From positions 259,394-323,393 of the forward strand of contig MNCI01025384.1 of the NCBI GenBank assembly GCA_015680685.1: a stretch of 64,000 bases of DNA, in the 5' to 3' direction. Within the stretch, counting starts at the first letter, position 1; each line of letters opens with the position of its first letter. Both the position numbers and the translations under genes were made by a program. The notes under the pieces are model-generated. The model had not been told where the DNA came from. It saw nothing but the letters and a program-made list of their open reading frames with translations, and did not search any database. Shown here one piece after another: positions 34,314 through 46,863 of this stretch. The stretch is from Gnetum montanum. Its lineage: Eukaryota; Streptophyta; Gnetopsida; Gnetales; Gnetaceae.

Positions 34314-36370
34314 TACCCCCACGACTAAATGAAAACTCGTCCTCGAGTTCCTTAAAAAATATTGGGAAGGTATGGGATTATTGACTAATTGACAATTGAT
34401 GGTGGAATGGGATGACAGACTCAACGTGCCCAATGAACGAATGAATAAGCATATTACAACATTAGTATTCATGACCATTGTGGTGAACACTCATACATAA
34501 ATGACATCCAAGCCTTTATTTGGCATCTTGAAGAGAAAAAGAGAGAGAAAGAAGATGGAGCATGTTACCGCCAATGCTAAGATTGTGCCTTCCATTATTT
34601 AGCCATAGCCATGCCACCAAACTTAATCCTTTTGTAAATGCTCCAGTTTTGGTCCATCTTGAGTGCTTCCTTCAAGCCCAATCCATTGATTGTATGATCA
34701 CCATCTACACACAAAACACAATTACAAATGAGCAAGGATAGATAATCCACAATGCAGTTGATACATTGCCTTAATATGAAGCACATTGGTTGAGTTGTGG
34801 TTATGGCAGAAATTGGTTTGGAGATTTATCACTGGTAACTACCCAAGATGTAGGGGTTAGGTAATTAGTAAAATTGAAAAAATTGAAAAATTTATGCTAG
34901 GGCCCCCATGACTAAGAGAAAACCTTCAGTAGCTATAATATGGAAAAACATGAGGAACAAGAAAGATGAAAAATATCAATGGCAATGCCAATATAATGGA
35001 TGTTATGGATGGGGATGAAATAAGAAATGATTGATTGTAGGAATTTTTAAGTGAAAGAAGTTAACAATTGTACCAAAAAGAAATGCGAACGGGTCCTCCA
35101 TAAAGTAGGCTCATGTACTTTATGCCTTGACAAACCCAAAAACCAAAGAGTCTGTAGGCTCTAATGTCATTTGGAAGCAAGAGTTAAAAACTTACCTACA
35201 AGAATTCAACAAAGAAAAAAAATGCATCAACTTAGAATGGACTAATGATAAAACTGGAAATGAGGTGGAAAATGGAAAGAAAGATGGAGAGGAGAGAAAT
35301 GGAATCCCAAGAACATGGTTGTGTAAAGCCCCTTGTGTATTTCATGGTTAAGATAATTGAGTAGAACTCATCCCAAATACAGACTCAAACCAACCACATT
35401 TAGTGACCTTGCATCAATACACTTGGCCAATCCATCCTCTTGAGGCAACAAGAATGCTTCCACAAAGAGCGACCACCATCCCAAGGAGAGTGAGATGGAG
35501 AAGGAAGAAGTGAGAAAGGGCCTTAGTTAGAGGGAACCTTCAGGCATGGGTAGCATGTCTTTCTAGTACCATAACTAATGCTTCTAGCACATATTGCTTT
35601 ATTATGTCTAAGGGGTGTGCTTTGAATTCTCACCTTTTTCTCTTTCTCTTTTTTTTGATGTTTATGTGTGAGAACCACACCATGTGAAGACTTATTTTTA
35701 TTCACTCAGCTTCTTGATATTTGAACAATGTTATAATGGTGGAAAACCCAAGAAAAAGCATCCAAGAACCCAAGATAATGGCCAGCACCAATGCATTGAA
35801 TCCCCTTGAAGTCACACCCTTTTCATCCTTTAAGTCTTTCCTTGGTTTGAAAAATACTCAGCCACCAATTCATTAACAAGTTTACTTAGAAATAGGGAAC
35901 TGTATAGTTCGAAGCCAAAGTAGACCATAGAGTTATATAGATGAGTGGATGACATGGATTCATTGCCTGTTTTACCAAAAGAACCATACCTGAATATCAA
36001 CATCATAATTCAAAGGTAAAAAGCAAACATTAGCAATCAATATGATATAATTCAATCCACCATCATGAGCACTTATTAGATGATTAATAAAAGTAAATCA
36101 ATCATACAAAGAAATATTAAAAACATGAACGATGGTGTAAAACAAAAATAAGAAAAGTTGAAAGAATGTGTAAAATAAAAAATGTGTAAAAAAAAAATTT
36201 GTAAAACAAAAATTCAAAAAGAACTAAGGGCCTAGAATAGTTAGCATAGGTGACCATCTCCCCCACAACTAAGTTGGAAGGATGAGATCTAAAATAGTGA
36301 GTAGGGTTGTCCATCAAGAGAGGTAGCATGTGGACTGGCTGTCCTAGGCTCCTAGAAAGGTTTGGTTTGT
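34314..36370 (-). other. 3' untranslated region of element E, no gene recognised
   Basis: It begins at the purine tract (coding strand gtgggggta, plus coordinates 34314-34322) and runs to the integrase end. Only short, low-complexity frames are present. ORF3 motifs seen in A and B (WYxGETxxFW, HExLLxxLxxIGQ) were not found. Confidence 0.55.
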
Positions 36371-36379
36371 TGCATGTTG

Positions 36380-37480
36380 ACCAAAAGTTTCTTATTTGGG
36401 CTCTCAGGTTTGTATATTGTCATGGCCCCTAAAGGAAAAGTTGCATAAATAATATAAGGTCCTTCCCACAGTGTTTGAAATTTAGTACATTGTGGCACAT
36501 GTGTGGGATTTCAGTAGAGAACCTTATCTCCTAGCTGATATTTAACTTTCTTAATTCTTAGGTCATGACATTGTTTATTGAAGGCCTTGTGCAATTTGTT
36601 AGATGATAGGGTAGCTAATCAGTTTTCATCTAGCAAGTTAAGGATTACTAAGCATTGTTTCTATGCTAGATCAAGGTCAAGGTCGAGATCACATGCCATG
36701 GATAGTGTACGAAGCTCAATTTGAATGGGAATCATTAGTAATTTATTGTACACTAACTCATAGGGAGAGTAGCCTGTAGGGAGTTTCCATGTGGAGTAGT
36801 ATGCCCAAAGAGCATCATTTAGTTTAATGCTCTAGTCTCGCCTAAACTTGCTAATGGTTCTTGTAAATATCTTTGTAATCTCCTTGTTGGTGACTTCTGA
36901 ATGATCATTCGCTTGGGAATGGAATGGTTTGGTGTAGTCAATTAATGCATTAATTTTTGAAACGTTATGCCTATGAAGTGTGTACCATTGTTTGAAATAA
37001 GTGCACGCAGCACACCAAACCTATTTATGATTTGTTGTTGAACAAATTGTGTAGCTGTAGATGATGTACAATCTTTAACAGTAGCTACTTTGGCCCATTT
37101 TTAGGTAATCAATGGTAACAATAATATAAGATTTTCCATTGGACATTGGTGTAATCAACCCCATAAAATCAATTCCCTAAATGTCGAAGGATTCTAACAG
37201 TTGAATCCATTATTGTGGACCCTCCATTCTAGCAGTCATTCCCCCATCACGTTGATAATGCTCACAAGATTGGACGAAATGATGGACATCCTGAAATAAT
37301 GTAGGCCAATAATATCCTACAAGCAGGATCTTGATGACCCTCATGAGCATCTTGGAGAACTCGTAGTTGATCTATATCGGGAACACACCATCGAACCAAG
37401 CCATCGGGACACACTTTGTAAAGTTGTCCATTGATCTCCATAAAGTACTTGGCTTGGTGAAGAAACTGCTGTTTCTTTTT
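36380..37480 (-). pseudogene. Integrase of element E (broken)
   Basis: From right to left: a zinc-binding region (LQDAHEGHQDPACR, SCEHYQRDGG, with one Cys changed to Tyr), the core beginning WIQLLESFDI and GIDFMGLITP, then HSQANDHSEVTNKEITKIF, SIKLNDALWAYYST, and the C-terminal YQLGDKVLY and LWEGPYIIYATFPLGAM. Its C-terminus is better kept than A's. Frameshifts (one near 37310) and stops break it. Confidence 0.85.
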
Positions 37481-37629
37481 AAGGTTTAACTCTTGTGGTG
37501 TTTGTTGGGTGAGGAGATAGGTAAGAATGCTATTGTACCAGTTTGTCTCCATGGGTGATTGATTATTCACTACATTAGCAAAGAGGAATTCATTAGGGAA
37601 ATGATCAGAAATTGGATACTCATCCTCTT

Positions 37630-39110
37630 TGATGTTCCATCGTAATTGAGATAAATGATCAGCAACTACATTCTTAGTTCCCTTGCAATTGATCATCGTT
37701 AAATTGAACTCTTGTAAGATTACAAGCCATCGTATGATACGAGGGCTTACCATTGGCTTATTCATGAGAAACCGGATTGCACTATGATCTGTATGTATAT
37801 ATACTTTATATCCCAATACATAGTGTCTAAAATTTTCTAGTGCAAACACTATAGCCATTAATTCTTTCTCTGTGGTAGTGTAGTTAAGTTATGCACTAGT
37901 GAGACTTCTACTTGCATAGTGGATGTAATAAGGAAACTTTTGGTCATCTAACTATGTAAGTACAGCTCCTAAAGCAGAGTGTGACGTGTCAGTCATGATA
38001 TGGAATGGTTTGGACTAGTCAAGAGCTTGTATAATGGGTGTTTCTACTAACTTCTGTTTCAGAGTTTGGAATGCTAATTCGCATTTCTTGGTCTACTTGA
38101 AAGGTATGTCCTTTTTCATTAATTCCACCAATGGTTTGGAAACCTTTGAAAAGTTCTCAATAAATCTCCTATAGTAACTAGTATGTCCAAGGAATGGCCG
38201 AATATCTTTGATAGTTTCTAGTTGACGAGTAATTCCTTAGATAATTTTGATTTTCTCAAGGTCTACCTCTATCCCTATGTGTGAGATTTTGTGCCCTAGT
38301 ACTATGCCTTCTTGGACCATCAAATGAATTTTCTACTAGTTGAGCCTCAAATTGGTTTCTACACATCTTTTTAACACTTGCTTCAACCAGTTTAAGGCTT
38401 GATCAAAATTTTCTCCATAAGTGGAGAAGTTGTCCATAAATACCTCCACACCATTCCCTATCTATTTTTGGAATATGCTTAGAATTAGTGGTCGAAATGT
38501 TGTAGGGGCATTACACAAGCCAAATGGTATCTGTTTGTATGCAAACGTTCCCCAAGGACTAGTGAACATAGTCTTGGCTTGGTCTTCTAGGGCTATTTAT
38601 ATTTGGTTATATCCATTATATCCATCCAAAAAACTGTAATAGCGATGTGCTGCGATGGTGTCTAAGACTTGGTCGACAAATGGTAATGGAAAGTGATCTT
38701 TAAATGTTGTCATATTTAGTAGCCTAAAATCTATGCACACCCTCCATTTGCCTCTCTTTTTAGGCATAGTAACTAAGGGGTGAACCCATTCGCTATCAAT
38801 AATGGGGTATATGAACCTAGCCTTGAGAAGCTATTCAATTTCTTCCTTAACTACTTGCTTTAGTTTAGGGTTCAATTGCCTCTGCGGTTGTCTTTGAGGC
38901 TTCATGGAGAGGTTAGTGTAAATTTTATGTTGGTATATCCTAGGATCTATTCCAGTTAATTCAAGATATAACCAAGCAAAGAATTTCAACGATGTATTTA
39001 TTACCTTCAGGATTTCTTATTTCTATTGAGGAGCAAGCTTAGCATTGATAATTACTGATTTTTTGTTTTTAAGGAACATGCATTCCATATTGGTGGGCAA
39101 TGGTTTCAGC
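37630..39110 (-). pseudogene. Reverse transcriptase and RNase H of element E (broken)
   Basis: RT blocks: YDSEWVHPLVTMPKKRGKW, CIDFRLLNMTTFKDHFPL, FLDGYNGYNQI, MFTSPWGTFAYKQIPFGL, and the catalytic box as EVFMDNFS, in which the second Asp of the usual D-D pair is Asn. RNase H: FHIMTDTSHSALGAVL, MAIVFALENFRHYVLGYK, YIHTDHSAIRFLMNKP and GTKNVVADHLSQL (open from 37858 down). Trp is kept in FTSPWGTFAY, where A has a stop. Enzymatically dead. Confidence 0.9.
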
Positions 39111-39519
39111 TCAAGGGGCTCCTGCTTAAATTTCTTAAGGATTTCCAACTTTCCCTAGTTGATATTTTCAAGGTTAAGACTTGGAAGTTGGTGGTGGACT
39201 TGCTCTAATGTGTCTATGCTATCGATGTAAGCACAAGTCAAATTCTCAGTTGGTTTCATGCATATGAGTGAATTGCTTTCTTGATCTGTTGTTAGCCACT
39301 AGGTGTCTTCTTGTCATGTGGCTACTGCATATAGGCATCTTTGTATGTTAATCACTTGTGCACACTGATTGCATGTAGGAAATGCTAAACTTTGCACAAA
39401 CCATTAACCTCTACATGCAATTACACCTTGTGTCACTATATGTGATGCACGAAACTTTCTTCTTCTCAATCTTTTTGAATGTATTTTCCTTTGATATTTC
39501 TAGGGAAAGATCATGGATT

Positions 39520-39850
39520 CCTTGGCATGCATTGATGGTGCTTATACATGCTCTTCCATTATGATTTGGAAGTCCCCCTTACCATTGTTTACTTGAATCA
39601 ATAAGAAGTTAGCTAGGTACAACCATCCACAAATAGTGGTAACAATGTCTTTCATCAGTCCCAATGGGATAATGATGGACTGGTCGGCCAACTCTAGATG
39701 GATGTTGCTCTTTTTCAATGGAGGCAAGTTCCAAGCCTGATACATTTCTTGAGAAATAAAGTTAACACAAGAACTTGAATCCAAAAGAGCCTTGCACAAT
39801 GCATTTTCAGCAATTTTTAAGTATATTAGAGGACTCCTAGGGTCAAAGAA
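39520..39850 (-). pseudogene. Aspartic protease domain of element E
   Basis: Reads CKALLDSSSCVNFISQEMY, then NLPPLKKSNIHLEL and GLMKDIVTTICGW. The catalytic Asp is present but the following D-S/T-G is D-S-S, so Gly is lost. It aligns with A's protease (LLNSGS). Confidence 0.78.
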
Positions 39851-40559
39851 TTTCTTGGGAAGGTGACCAGCTTTGATCTAATCAGTGACGACATGTGTTA
39901 GCATGATCATATGCATTGAGTGCGGTGATTGGGTTGAAGGGGGCTCTAAAGTTTGGATTGATACTAAGGTGTCTAAGGAATTAACCGCTTGTGATTGTAA
40001 GGGCTTGGTTAGATTTTTGGTTCTAAAGAAAGGTGTTTTCTTCATGTGGTTGTTGGAACCAACAGTAGGTTGAGAGTTAATAGCCCTTATAGTATTATGT
40101 TGCTGCAACTAGGTATGGATTCACCTTGCATCACAGGAGTAGGTGGTAGTGGAGCTATTGGTGGAAGAGATGCAATCGGATGAGAAGGATGATATGCTTG
40201 TGGAATATCACCTCTAAAAGAGGGAGTCCTATAATACTTGTGGGCTTTGTAGTGAGGTTGAGGAGTGACGTGACCAGTAGAGTCACGTGAGGAGATTGGT
40301 TGCTGCACGTAATATCCATATGGGTCAGGTTACCGATAAGGGTATTGTTACCTTAGTGGTGGCATTCCCCATGATTGTGGGTGCTACCACTATTGATATT
40401 GCTCAATCAGTTGTGTTGGAGTTCCACTGGGATCATATGTTAAGGGTTAGTAAAACTGCCTTGGGTTATCTTGAGGATATGGTAACCTTTGGGGTGTTTT
40501 CCATTTGTTTAATCATGGGTTGAGTGCATACACCCCAGACTCCTACAGATATAAGATTA

Positions 40560-42430
40560 TAGAGCAACATCCCTTAGGATGGTTATATTAACATATCTCA
40601 CATCCACTATCATTATCTATTTCCAAATCCACAACCTCTTCAATGATGGAAACTTTGCCCTTACCCTTGCTACGTGCATGTTTAGCTTCTTTATTTTTTC
40701 TTTTTTCACTAGCTTGCTCTCTAGACTCCTCTACTATTTTAAAAATAGTTTGAAATCTATTTTCTAGGGAATCCCACATTTGGTCTACCTTTTCCGAAAT
40801 TTCTGATGTCATCTTTTGGATAGGAAAATTTTTCCTATTCACCATCTCTTCGAGGGGTGACTCTTCTTCATCCTCATAAAATTTTACGCCCCTCTTTCGA
40901 AGGGAAGGATCTTGGTTATACTCTTCCGCACTTTCTCTCTTCTATAGCTCACCTTCTTACTTAGCAACTTGCTCCAATAGTCTTTGAATTTGATGGGACC
41001 TAAGCTTAGATAGTCTTCCTTGGGCATAAGTCCTGAGGGTTCTTCTTGTTTCATGCTTAAGCCCATTCACGAGATGGCACAGTTGATCCCTTTGCGAATA
41101 ACCATGGCTAGGACAATGATGTAACAGTGCATAGTAGTAGTCCATGGCAGCATTCAAGGGTTCATGTCCTCCTTGTTTCTAGCCTTGGATTTGCTTTTGC
41201 AAGTTAGACACTTGGGAGTACGTGTGGTACTTGTCATTAAATAGTTCTAACATAATACTCCACCTAAAAATGGATTTTAGTTGTAAGGATTGGTACCAGC
41301 TTTTTACTTCTTTAACTAGTGTCTACAGAAACTACTGAAGTTTTTGCCATTTGTTCTCTATGTTCTATAAGGCACACACATCATTGAATGCTTGTAAGTA
41401 ATTCTAAGGATCAACATTGTATCCCCCTTTAAAACGTGGGATGCTATTCATATCTAATCTCTTGATCCTACTAGCTTTCTGATACCTTGTTGGAACTCTA
41501 ACAGCCTCAGTTATGTCTAACATACTTCAAGTAGCGAGTAGGGGTTCATCGTGATCATCTTGTCCATGGTTTCTATGATGCCTATGTTATTCCCTACTCT
41601 CCCTTCTTCTATGTTGTGATTCTCTAGAGTTCCCTCATCCCCTTTCCTGGCTATTTCACCTATCACTTCCACTTTGTCTACCTTCATCCCCATGGTCTTT
41701 TCCTTTATGATTGCATATGGATACTGAAGGAGAGGGTGAAGGAGATGATGAAGGTGAAGAATAAGGAAAACCATCATCATGATGGTGTTTTCTACCTTCT
41801 CTTCGACGGTCTCAGCCTCAATCGTGATTACGATTAGAATGTCCACCTTTATCATGAGTCTGTGTTCCTTTTTTAGATCCTTTATGCCTATGGGTATTAG
41901 AACCTAGGTTATGAATAGTGGAATGAAGGTTCTGATACACAACCCCTTGGCCAAATTCAAGGGGGGGAACATCATTGTATGGGTGATTGTCTGAGATAGG
42001 TTCACCACCCTCATTTTTGCTTAAGACATGTGGGGCATCCTGGGACCACTTACCCTTCAAAGACTTATGATGTCTCTCCTATTACAAGTCCCTTTGATGT
42101 TGTGCCTCTATGGGATGGTATTTTCTCGAGTCATGGTCTTGCACAACATATTCTGCATGTAAGTGTGGCATGCAAATTCGTGTGAGAGCATGAAGAAGCA
42201 TGCTCGTTGGGAGGTAACACTATGTTAGCTTCTAAGTCTTGCCAATGCAGTTGTTCGTCTTGATGGAGGATAAAGGTGAAATCTAGTATATACTCATCAA
42301 GATGAATATATACCACTCAAACTTGTTGACGGACTGGTGGATCAACGTCATGTGTATTACACCATCAACTGTTTCCTGTTTCAGACCTAGGTGGTGAGGC
42401 ACTTTCGTACGAAGAAGGAGACATACTTAT
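40560..42430 (-). pseudogene. gag of element E (broken)
   Basis: The N-terminal block DFTFILHQDEQLHWQDLE is at 42131-42316. The linker YQNLHSTIHNLGSN is open at 41818-42060. The core includes YYALLHHCPSHGYSQRDQLC and RRTLRTYAQGRLSKL at 40957-41157. A Lys/Glu-rich stretch (40588-40845) leads to a knuckle-like CEIC-stop-YNHPKGCC at about 40560-40600. Order and wording match A's gag. A Pro/Tyr/Gln-rich tail reaches about 40090. Stops and frameshifts throughout. Confidence 0.75.
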
Positions 42431-42540
42431 ATTTTTAGTGTGCAATGTATTCTTATTTATTATTTTCTCAACCAGCCCTACGGATTCATCCCAACGATGT
42501 GAATGATTTCATATGTTCTAGTTAGTGCACAAACAACTAA

Positions 42541-42560
42541 GTCCCTAGCAATGATGCCAA
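42541..42560 (-). other. Primer-binding site (tRNA-Asp type), element E
   Basis: On the minus strand ttggcatcattgctagggac follows the LTR end. It differs from the canonical site at five positions, all transitions. Confidence 0.78.
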
Positions 42561-43481
42561 TGATGAGCGATGAGGTACCCCTACACTCAACCATACGAAT
42601 ACAAGCCTTTCACCCACGATCCGGTCGAATTCCAAGGACTAAGTGCTTATGCACCCTTGTAGAACAAGGATGGCTTGGTTGATCGTTGTCTTCCCAAGCT
42701 TACCTANNNNNNNNNNNNNNNNNNNNNNNNNNNNNNNNNNNNNNNNNNNNNNNNNNNNNNNNNNNNNNNNNNNNNNNNNNNNNNNNNNNNNNNNNNNNNN
42801 NNNNNNNNNNNNNNNNNNNNNNNNNNNNNNNNNNNNNNTGAACCAGTGCAACATTATTGGGATTACCAAATGCTAATTGTTACTGGGTTACCAAGCATTA
42901 CACGCATGCTCGAAGTGGTCATGCTTGTGTAATTGAACAATTTGCTTAACTGATCAAAATGAATTACTGTAATAATAACAGAAATATAAAGTGCATAAAA
43001 TAAAATAAAATAAAATAAATGCATAAGAAAATAAAATAAAAGAAATGCATAAGAGAAAAACCCTCAAGTGCTGCAAGTATGAATCAAAGAGTTTGTCTTT
43101 ATTGCCGTACACAAGGTGTGCTCAGGTACACAATGCTTGAATAAAGATCTGTCCACACTTAGACCTCCTACTATGAGCACTCGGAAAATACTCTAAATTT
43201 CAAATAGACTACAAGAGTTTTGCTACTTAACTACTAAAAGAATTCTTTTTCAATTGTGTGCATGGGGAATGTATTTATAGGCTTGGGAGGAACTACTCTA
43301 ATAATTAGAGTAACCGCTCTAATAATTAGAATAACTGCTAAAGTAATCACTAGAGTAACCTCTCTAACAATTAGAATAACTCCTAGAGCAACAGCTCTAA
43401 TAATTAGAATAACTGCTAGAGTAACCACTAGAGTAACCACTCTAATAATTAGAGTAACTACTAGAGTAACCGCTCTCATCA
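42561..43481 (-). repeat. 5' LTR of element E
   Basis: Plus-strand ends tgatgagcga and ctctcatca. It matches the left LTR, with N at 42707-42838. It carries TATTTATA at 43272-43279 and the U3 repeat array at 43290-43475 (first palindrome ctctaataattagag at 43296-43310). Confidence 0.9.
42707..42838. other. Assembly gap (132 N)
   Basis: Run of N inside the 5' LTR of E; the other LTR supplies the equivalent sequence. Confidence 1.
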
Positions 43482-43486
43482 ACAAG
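43482..43486 (+). repeat. Target-site duplication of E, right copy (acaag)
   Basis: Identical to 33348-33352; element D resumes here. Confidence 0.9.
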
Positions 43487-45090
43487 TATTCGAAGATGAT
43501 GATCAAGTACTTAGATTTATGAAAAAAAGACAAGAATTTGAGGGTCAAGTCATACTTGAAATGTCATCAAAATCTAAAGCTAATTTCATTCCAAAAAGGA
43601 TGATTGATTTTGAACATGAGTTCAAGGAAAAATTGCTTACTGGAAGAGATATACAAAAACCAGATGATCAAGATTTTAAAGTAGTGAATTTTGGATCAAA
43701 TGAGATGCCAAAGATAAATGTTATAAAGGAAAAGGATTTTAGTTTCAAGAAAAACTTGCTATCATGTCTAAGAAATAATTTGGACAATTTTGCTTGGTCT
43801 TATGATGATCTTACAGCTTTTAGACCAAATGTGATGACACATAAGATTCCTATAATAGAAGGTTGTAAAACTATTAAGCAAAAATAGAGGAAATTCAATC
43901 CATCATTTGAACTAGCTATGGAAGCTGAGATCAAGAAGTTGTTACAAGCATGAATCATATATCCAGTACGATATAGGACATGGCTTGCTAATCTTGTTTT
44001 AGTGAGAAAGAAATATGGTGATATAAGGCTTTACGTAGACTTCAAAAATTTGAATGATGCCTCAAAAAAGGATAAGTATCCACTTCCAAGAGTTACGAGA
44101 TGTTGATTAAAGTATCTAGTTGTCAAGTATATTCTTTTTTAGATGGCTTCTCAGGTTATAATCAAATCATGGTAGATAAAAATGACAAATATAAAATAGC
44201 ATTTATCACTAAATGGGGAACTTTATCTTATCAAAGAATGCCATTTGGATTGTCAAATGTTGGAGCTACTTTCCAAAGAGCAATGAATTTAGCATTTAAA
44301 GGTTTATTAGGTGAATTTATTATAGTTTATTTGGATGATATTACTGTATTCTCAAGAAGAAAGGAGGATCATATTAATCATCTCCAGCAAGCTTTTGACA
44401 AATTTCATGAGTTTGGTATTTCATTAAATCCTAAGAAATGTATTTTTGGGGTTAAATTTGGAAGCTTACTAGGGCATGTGATATGTCATGAAGGAATTTC
44501 TATAGATAATTCTTGAATCCAAGTGGTACAAAATATTGAGCATCCCCTAAGTAAGAAATCTATTAGATCTTTCTTTAGAAAGATAAACTTTGTGAAAAAG
44601 TTTATTCCTAGGTTTACTGAAATTACCAAGCCTTTGATGCATATGCTAAAGAAAGATGTCCAAGTAGAGAAAACACCAGAATTAGAGAGAGCTTTAACAA
44701 AAATTAAAAATTCCATACAAGAGGCTCCATATTTGGTGAAGCCTAAACTAAAATAAGATTTTTGGTTGTATTCTTTTACTTCAAATGATTCCATTGCTAC
44801 TGTTTTAACACAAAACGATGATGAAGATCAAGATGAATTGATTGAATCTTTTGGGTATCAGTTGAAAGGTTCAGAATTAAATTATTCAAACTTAGAAAAG
44901 CAAGCATTTTCAGTCATCAAAGCACTTTAGCATTTTAAATATTATTTGGAAAGTTTGTTAGATCATATTATGTCAATTGAAGCTGCAGTAAAGCAATTCT
45001 TAGCTCAAAATGAGATTGGATTGGAAAAAGGAAAATGGCTTATAAAACTTCAAAGTTTCAAATTTTCGTTGGAAATATGCAAAAAAATTA
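43487..45090 (+). pseudogene. Reverse transcriptase and gypsy-type RNase H of element D (broken)
   Basis: The frame resumes after E with a spacer (43519-43887, ending KIPIIEGCKTIKQK). RT then shows VRKKYGDIRLYVDFKNLND (about 44005-44055). After a frameshift near 44095 come FLDGFSGYNQIMVD, MPFGLSNVGATFQRAM and the catalytic VYLDDITVFS with both Asp kept (YLDD at 44328-44339). RNase H spans about 44757-45090: FWLYSFTSNDSIATVL, where the first catalytic Asp seems lost, then LNYSNLEKQAFSVIKAL. The thumb and connection part is 44523-44756. The RT core is one of the best-kept coding stretches in the window. Confidence 0.85.
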
Positions 45091-45099
45091 AGGGAATGC

Positions 45100-46400
45100 A
45101 ATTAGCCAAGTTAATGGTTAGAGAAAATGAAGTATGTACTCTTGGTACTCATGAAGAGAATTGGTATGATAAAATTCTTAAATTTCTTAATACAAGGAAA
45201 ATCCTAGATAATTTAACTACAAGTCAAAAGAGATCTTTCTTCAAAAGAGCACGAAAATTTGTTGTTAAAGATGGTATATTATATAGAAAGGATTTATGAG
45301 GGGTTTTATTGGAATGCTTTCATAATGATCAAATTAGTTTCATTCTAGAACAATTCCACGATCTTTTGAATTTATTTTATGAATCTCTGAAGTTAACTAT
45401 GCAACATATCCTTCGATATGGATATTACTAGCCTACTATGTATCAGGATGTTAGTTCAAAGATTCAAAAATGCTATAAATATCAAATTTATGGGCTGAAG
45501 ATCAAAAAGGCTAGAGCCCCCTTAAAGCCAATAGTTGCAGATAGACCATTTCAATAATGGGGTTTGGATTTTATTAGTACAATTACTCCTTTGAGAGCTA
45601 GACATAAGTTCATTATCATGGCTACTGACTATTTCACCAAATGGTCTAAAGCAAACGCTCTAAGAGGAAGTTCAACTTCAGACATGATCAAGTTTCTAGA
45701 AGATCAAATCCTAAGTTGTTTTGGTTTACCTAAAGTGTTAGTATCATCCCAATTTTTAGTCTAAAGAATTTATAACATGGGTATTTGAGAAATCCATTTA
45801 CATATTTTCATCATCCAATTATTATCCTCAAGGAAATGGCCTAGTAGAATCTACTAAAAAAAATCTTATCACTTACATCAAGAAATCAATGGATGGAAAT
45901 TCAGGAAATTGGATTGATGATCTATAATTAGCATTATGGATAGATTTAATTCAATTCAAGAAGGCTATTTGGACATCACTGTATAATTTAGTTTATGGTT
46001 TGCTAGAAAAAATTACAAATAAGATTATAAGTTCATCTTCAGAATTTGTACAAAGATATAGTGAAAAAACTAATAAAGATAGAAGTTTCATGACTTTGCT
46101 CATTACAAGAGAAGCTGAAATAGATAAAGCAAGGGATAATTTGCTATGGAATACCTCTCAAGTCAAAAGATGGTTCGATAAGAGAGCTCTGTAAAGAACT
46201 TTTAAAGTAGGGGATCTTGTCCTATTTTGGAATATGAAGAAACTAAATAAGTTTACACCGACATGGACTGGTCCATTTCAGATTACAAAATGATTGTCAA
46301 AGGATACTTACAAATTATCAACCTTGGATGGCATGAAATTGCAATTTCCATATAATGCTTTACATATAAAACATTATTTTGGACAATTGCATATGGCTTG
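45100..46400 (+). pseudogene. Integrase of element D (broken)
   Basis: Upstream linker is 45100-45300. The zinc region is worn (CYKYQIYG, one Cys changed). The core shows WGLDFISTITPLRARHKFII and ATDYFTKWSKANAL. The second catalytic Asp position reads VSSQF, so it is lost. A frameshift near 45765 follows, then YYPQGNGLVESTKKNLITYI with Glu kept. The C-terminus has FKVGDLVLFWNMKKLNKF and TWTGPFQITK, ending near HIKHYFGQLHMA at 46400. Confidence 0.82.
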
Positions 46401-46770
46401 AAGATAACCCTATACAAAGTAATATATGTATATACTATTAAATTATTAGAAACATAATATTAATTATTAATATGCAATAATTATATAGTTAATTATGTTT
46501 AATTATGATATTTATATTTTATGGGTATATAGTTAGAGAAGTCTATATAATATTATAATATTAAATAAATGTATATATGATAGATATATTTAAATTAGAA
46601 ATAATTTAATTATTTAACGCATATAATTATAACAAGTGGAAAAGGTGACTAATCAACCACTTAGTGGGAAATTATGTCAATTAAGTGAAGAATTTAAAAA
46701 GTGGTCAGAGTGTGAACAAGGAGGGAAAATTGGTTGAAGATTTTTGGTGGAAATTTTGAGTTTAGGGTAC
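46401..46770 (+). other. AT-rich spacer after integrase, element D
   Basis: Very AT-rich (about 46430-46620). It is followed by a short palindrome CCACT-t-AGTGG at 46657-46667, about 100 bp before a TATA box. No gene. Confidence 0.5.
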
Positions 46771-46778
46771 TATAAAAA
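46771..46778 (+). promoter_or_regulatory. TATA box ahead of the D accessory ORF
   Basis: The context gtactataaaaagaggattg resembles the promoter of D's own LTR (gcactataaaaaggctttag). It lies 93 bases upstream of the ATG at 46864, a reasonable distance for a plant promoter. Whether it works is not known. Confidence 0.5.
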
Positions 46779-46863
46779 GAGGATTGGGTTGCTTAGAATT
46801 TTTTCATTTTCCAATTCAAGTTGAGTGGAGAAAGTAAGAGAAGTGTTAGGTTTGAAAGAGAAG

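Larger units (their letters stand above)
33353..43481 (-). mobile_element. Element E: Athila-like retrotransposon inserted in element D
   Basis: LTRs at 33353-34313 (3') and 42561-43481 (5'), a tRNA-Asp-type primer site at 42541-42560, a purine tract beside the left LTR and a perfect acaag duplication define a complete minus-strand element of 10.1 kb. Gag, protease, RT, RNase H and integrase follow in the usual order. Unlike A and B it has no ORF3 that I can recognise. Its proteins are close relatives of A's. Confidence 0.9.

Noticed and set aside
34078-34384. Open frames on both strands in the E LTRs (also 43234-43548) with repeating Ile/Arg/Val/Thr
   Set aside because: They follow from the short tandem repeat in U3; no start context or homology.
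43487-46400. Endogenous pararetrovirus as source of the RT at 44 kb
   Set aside because: Integrase, LTRs, primer site and target duplication are present; no movement or coat protein was seen.
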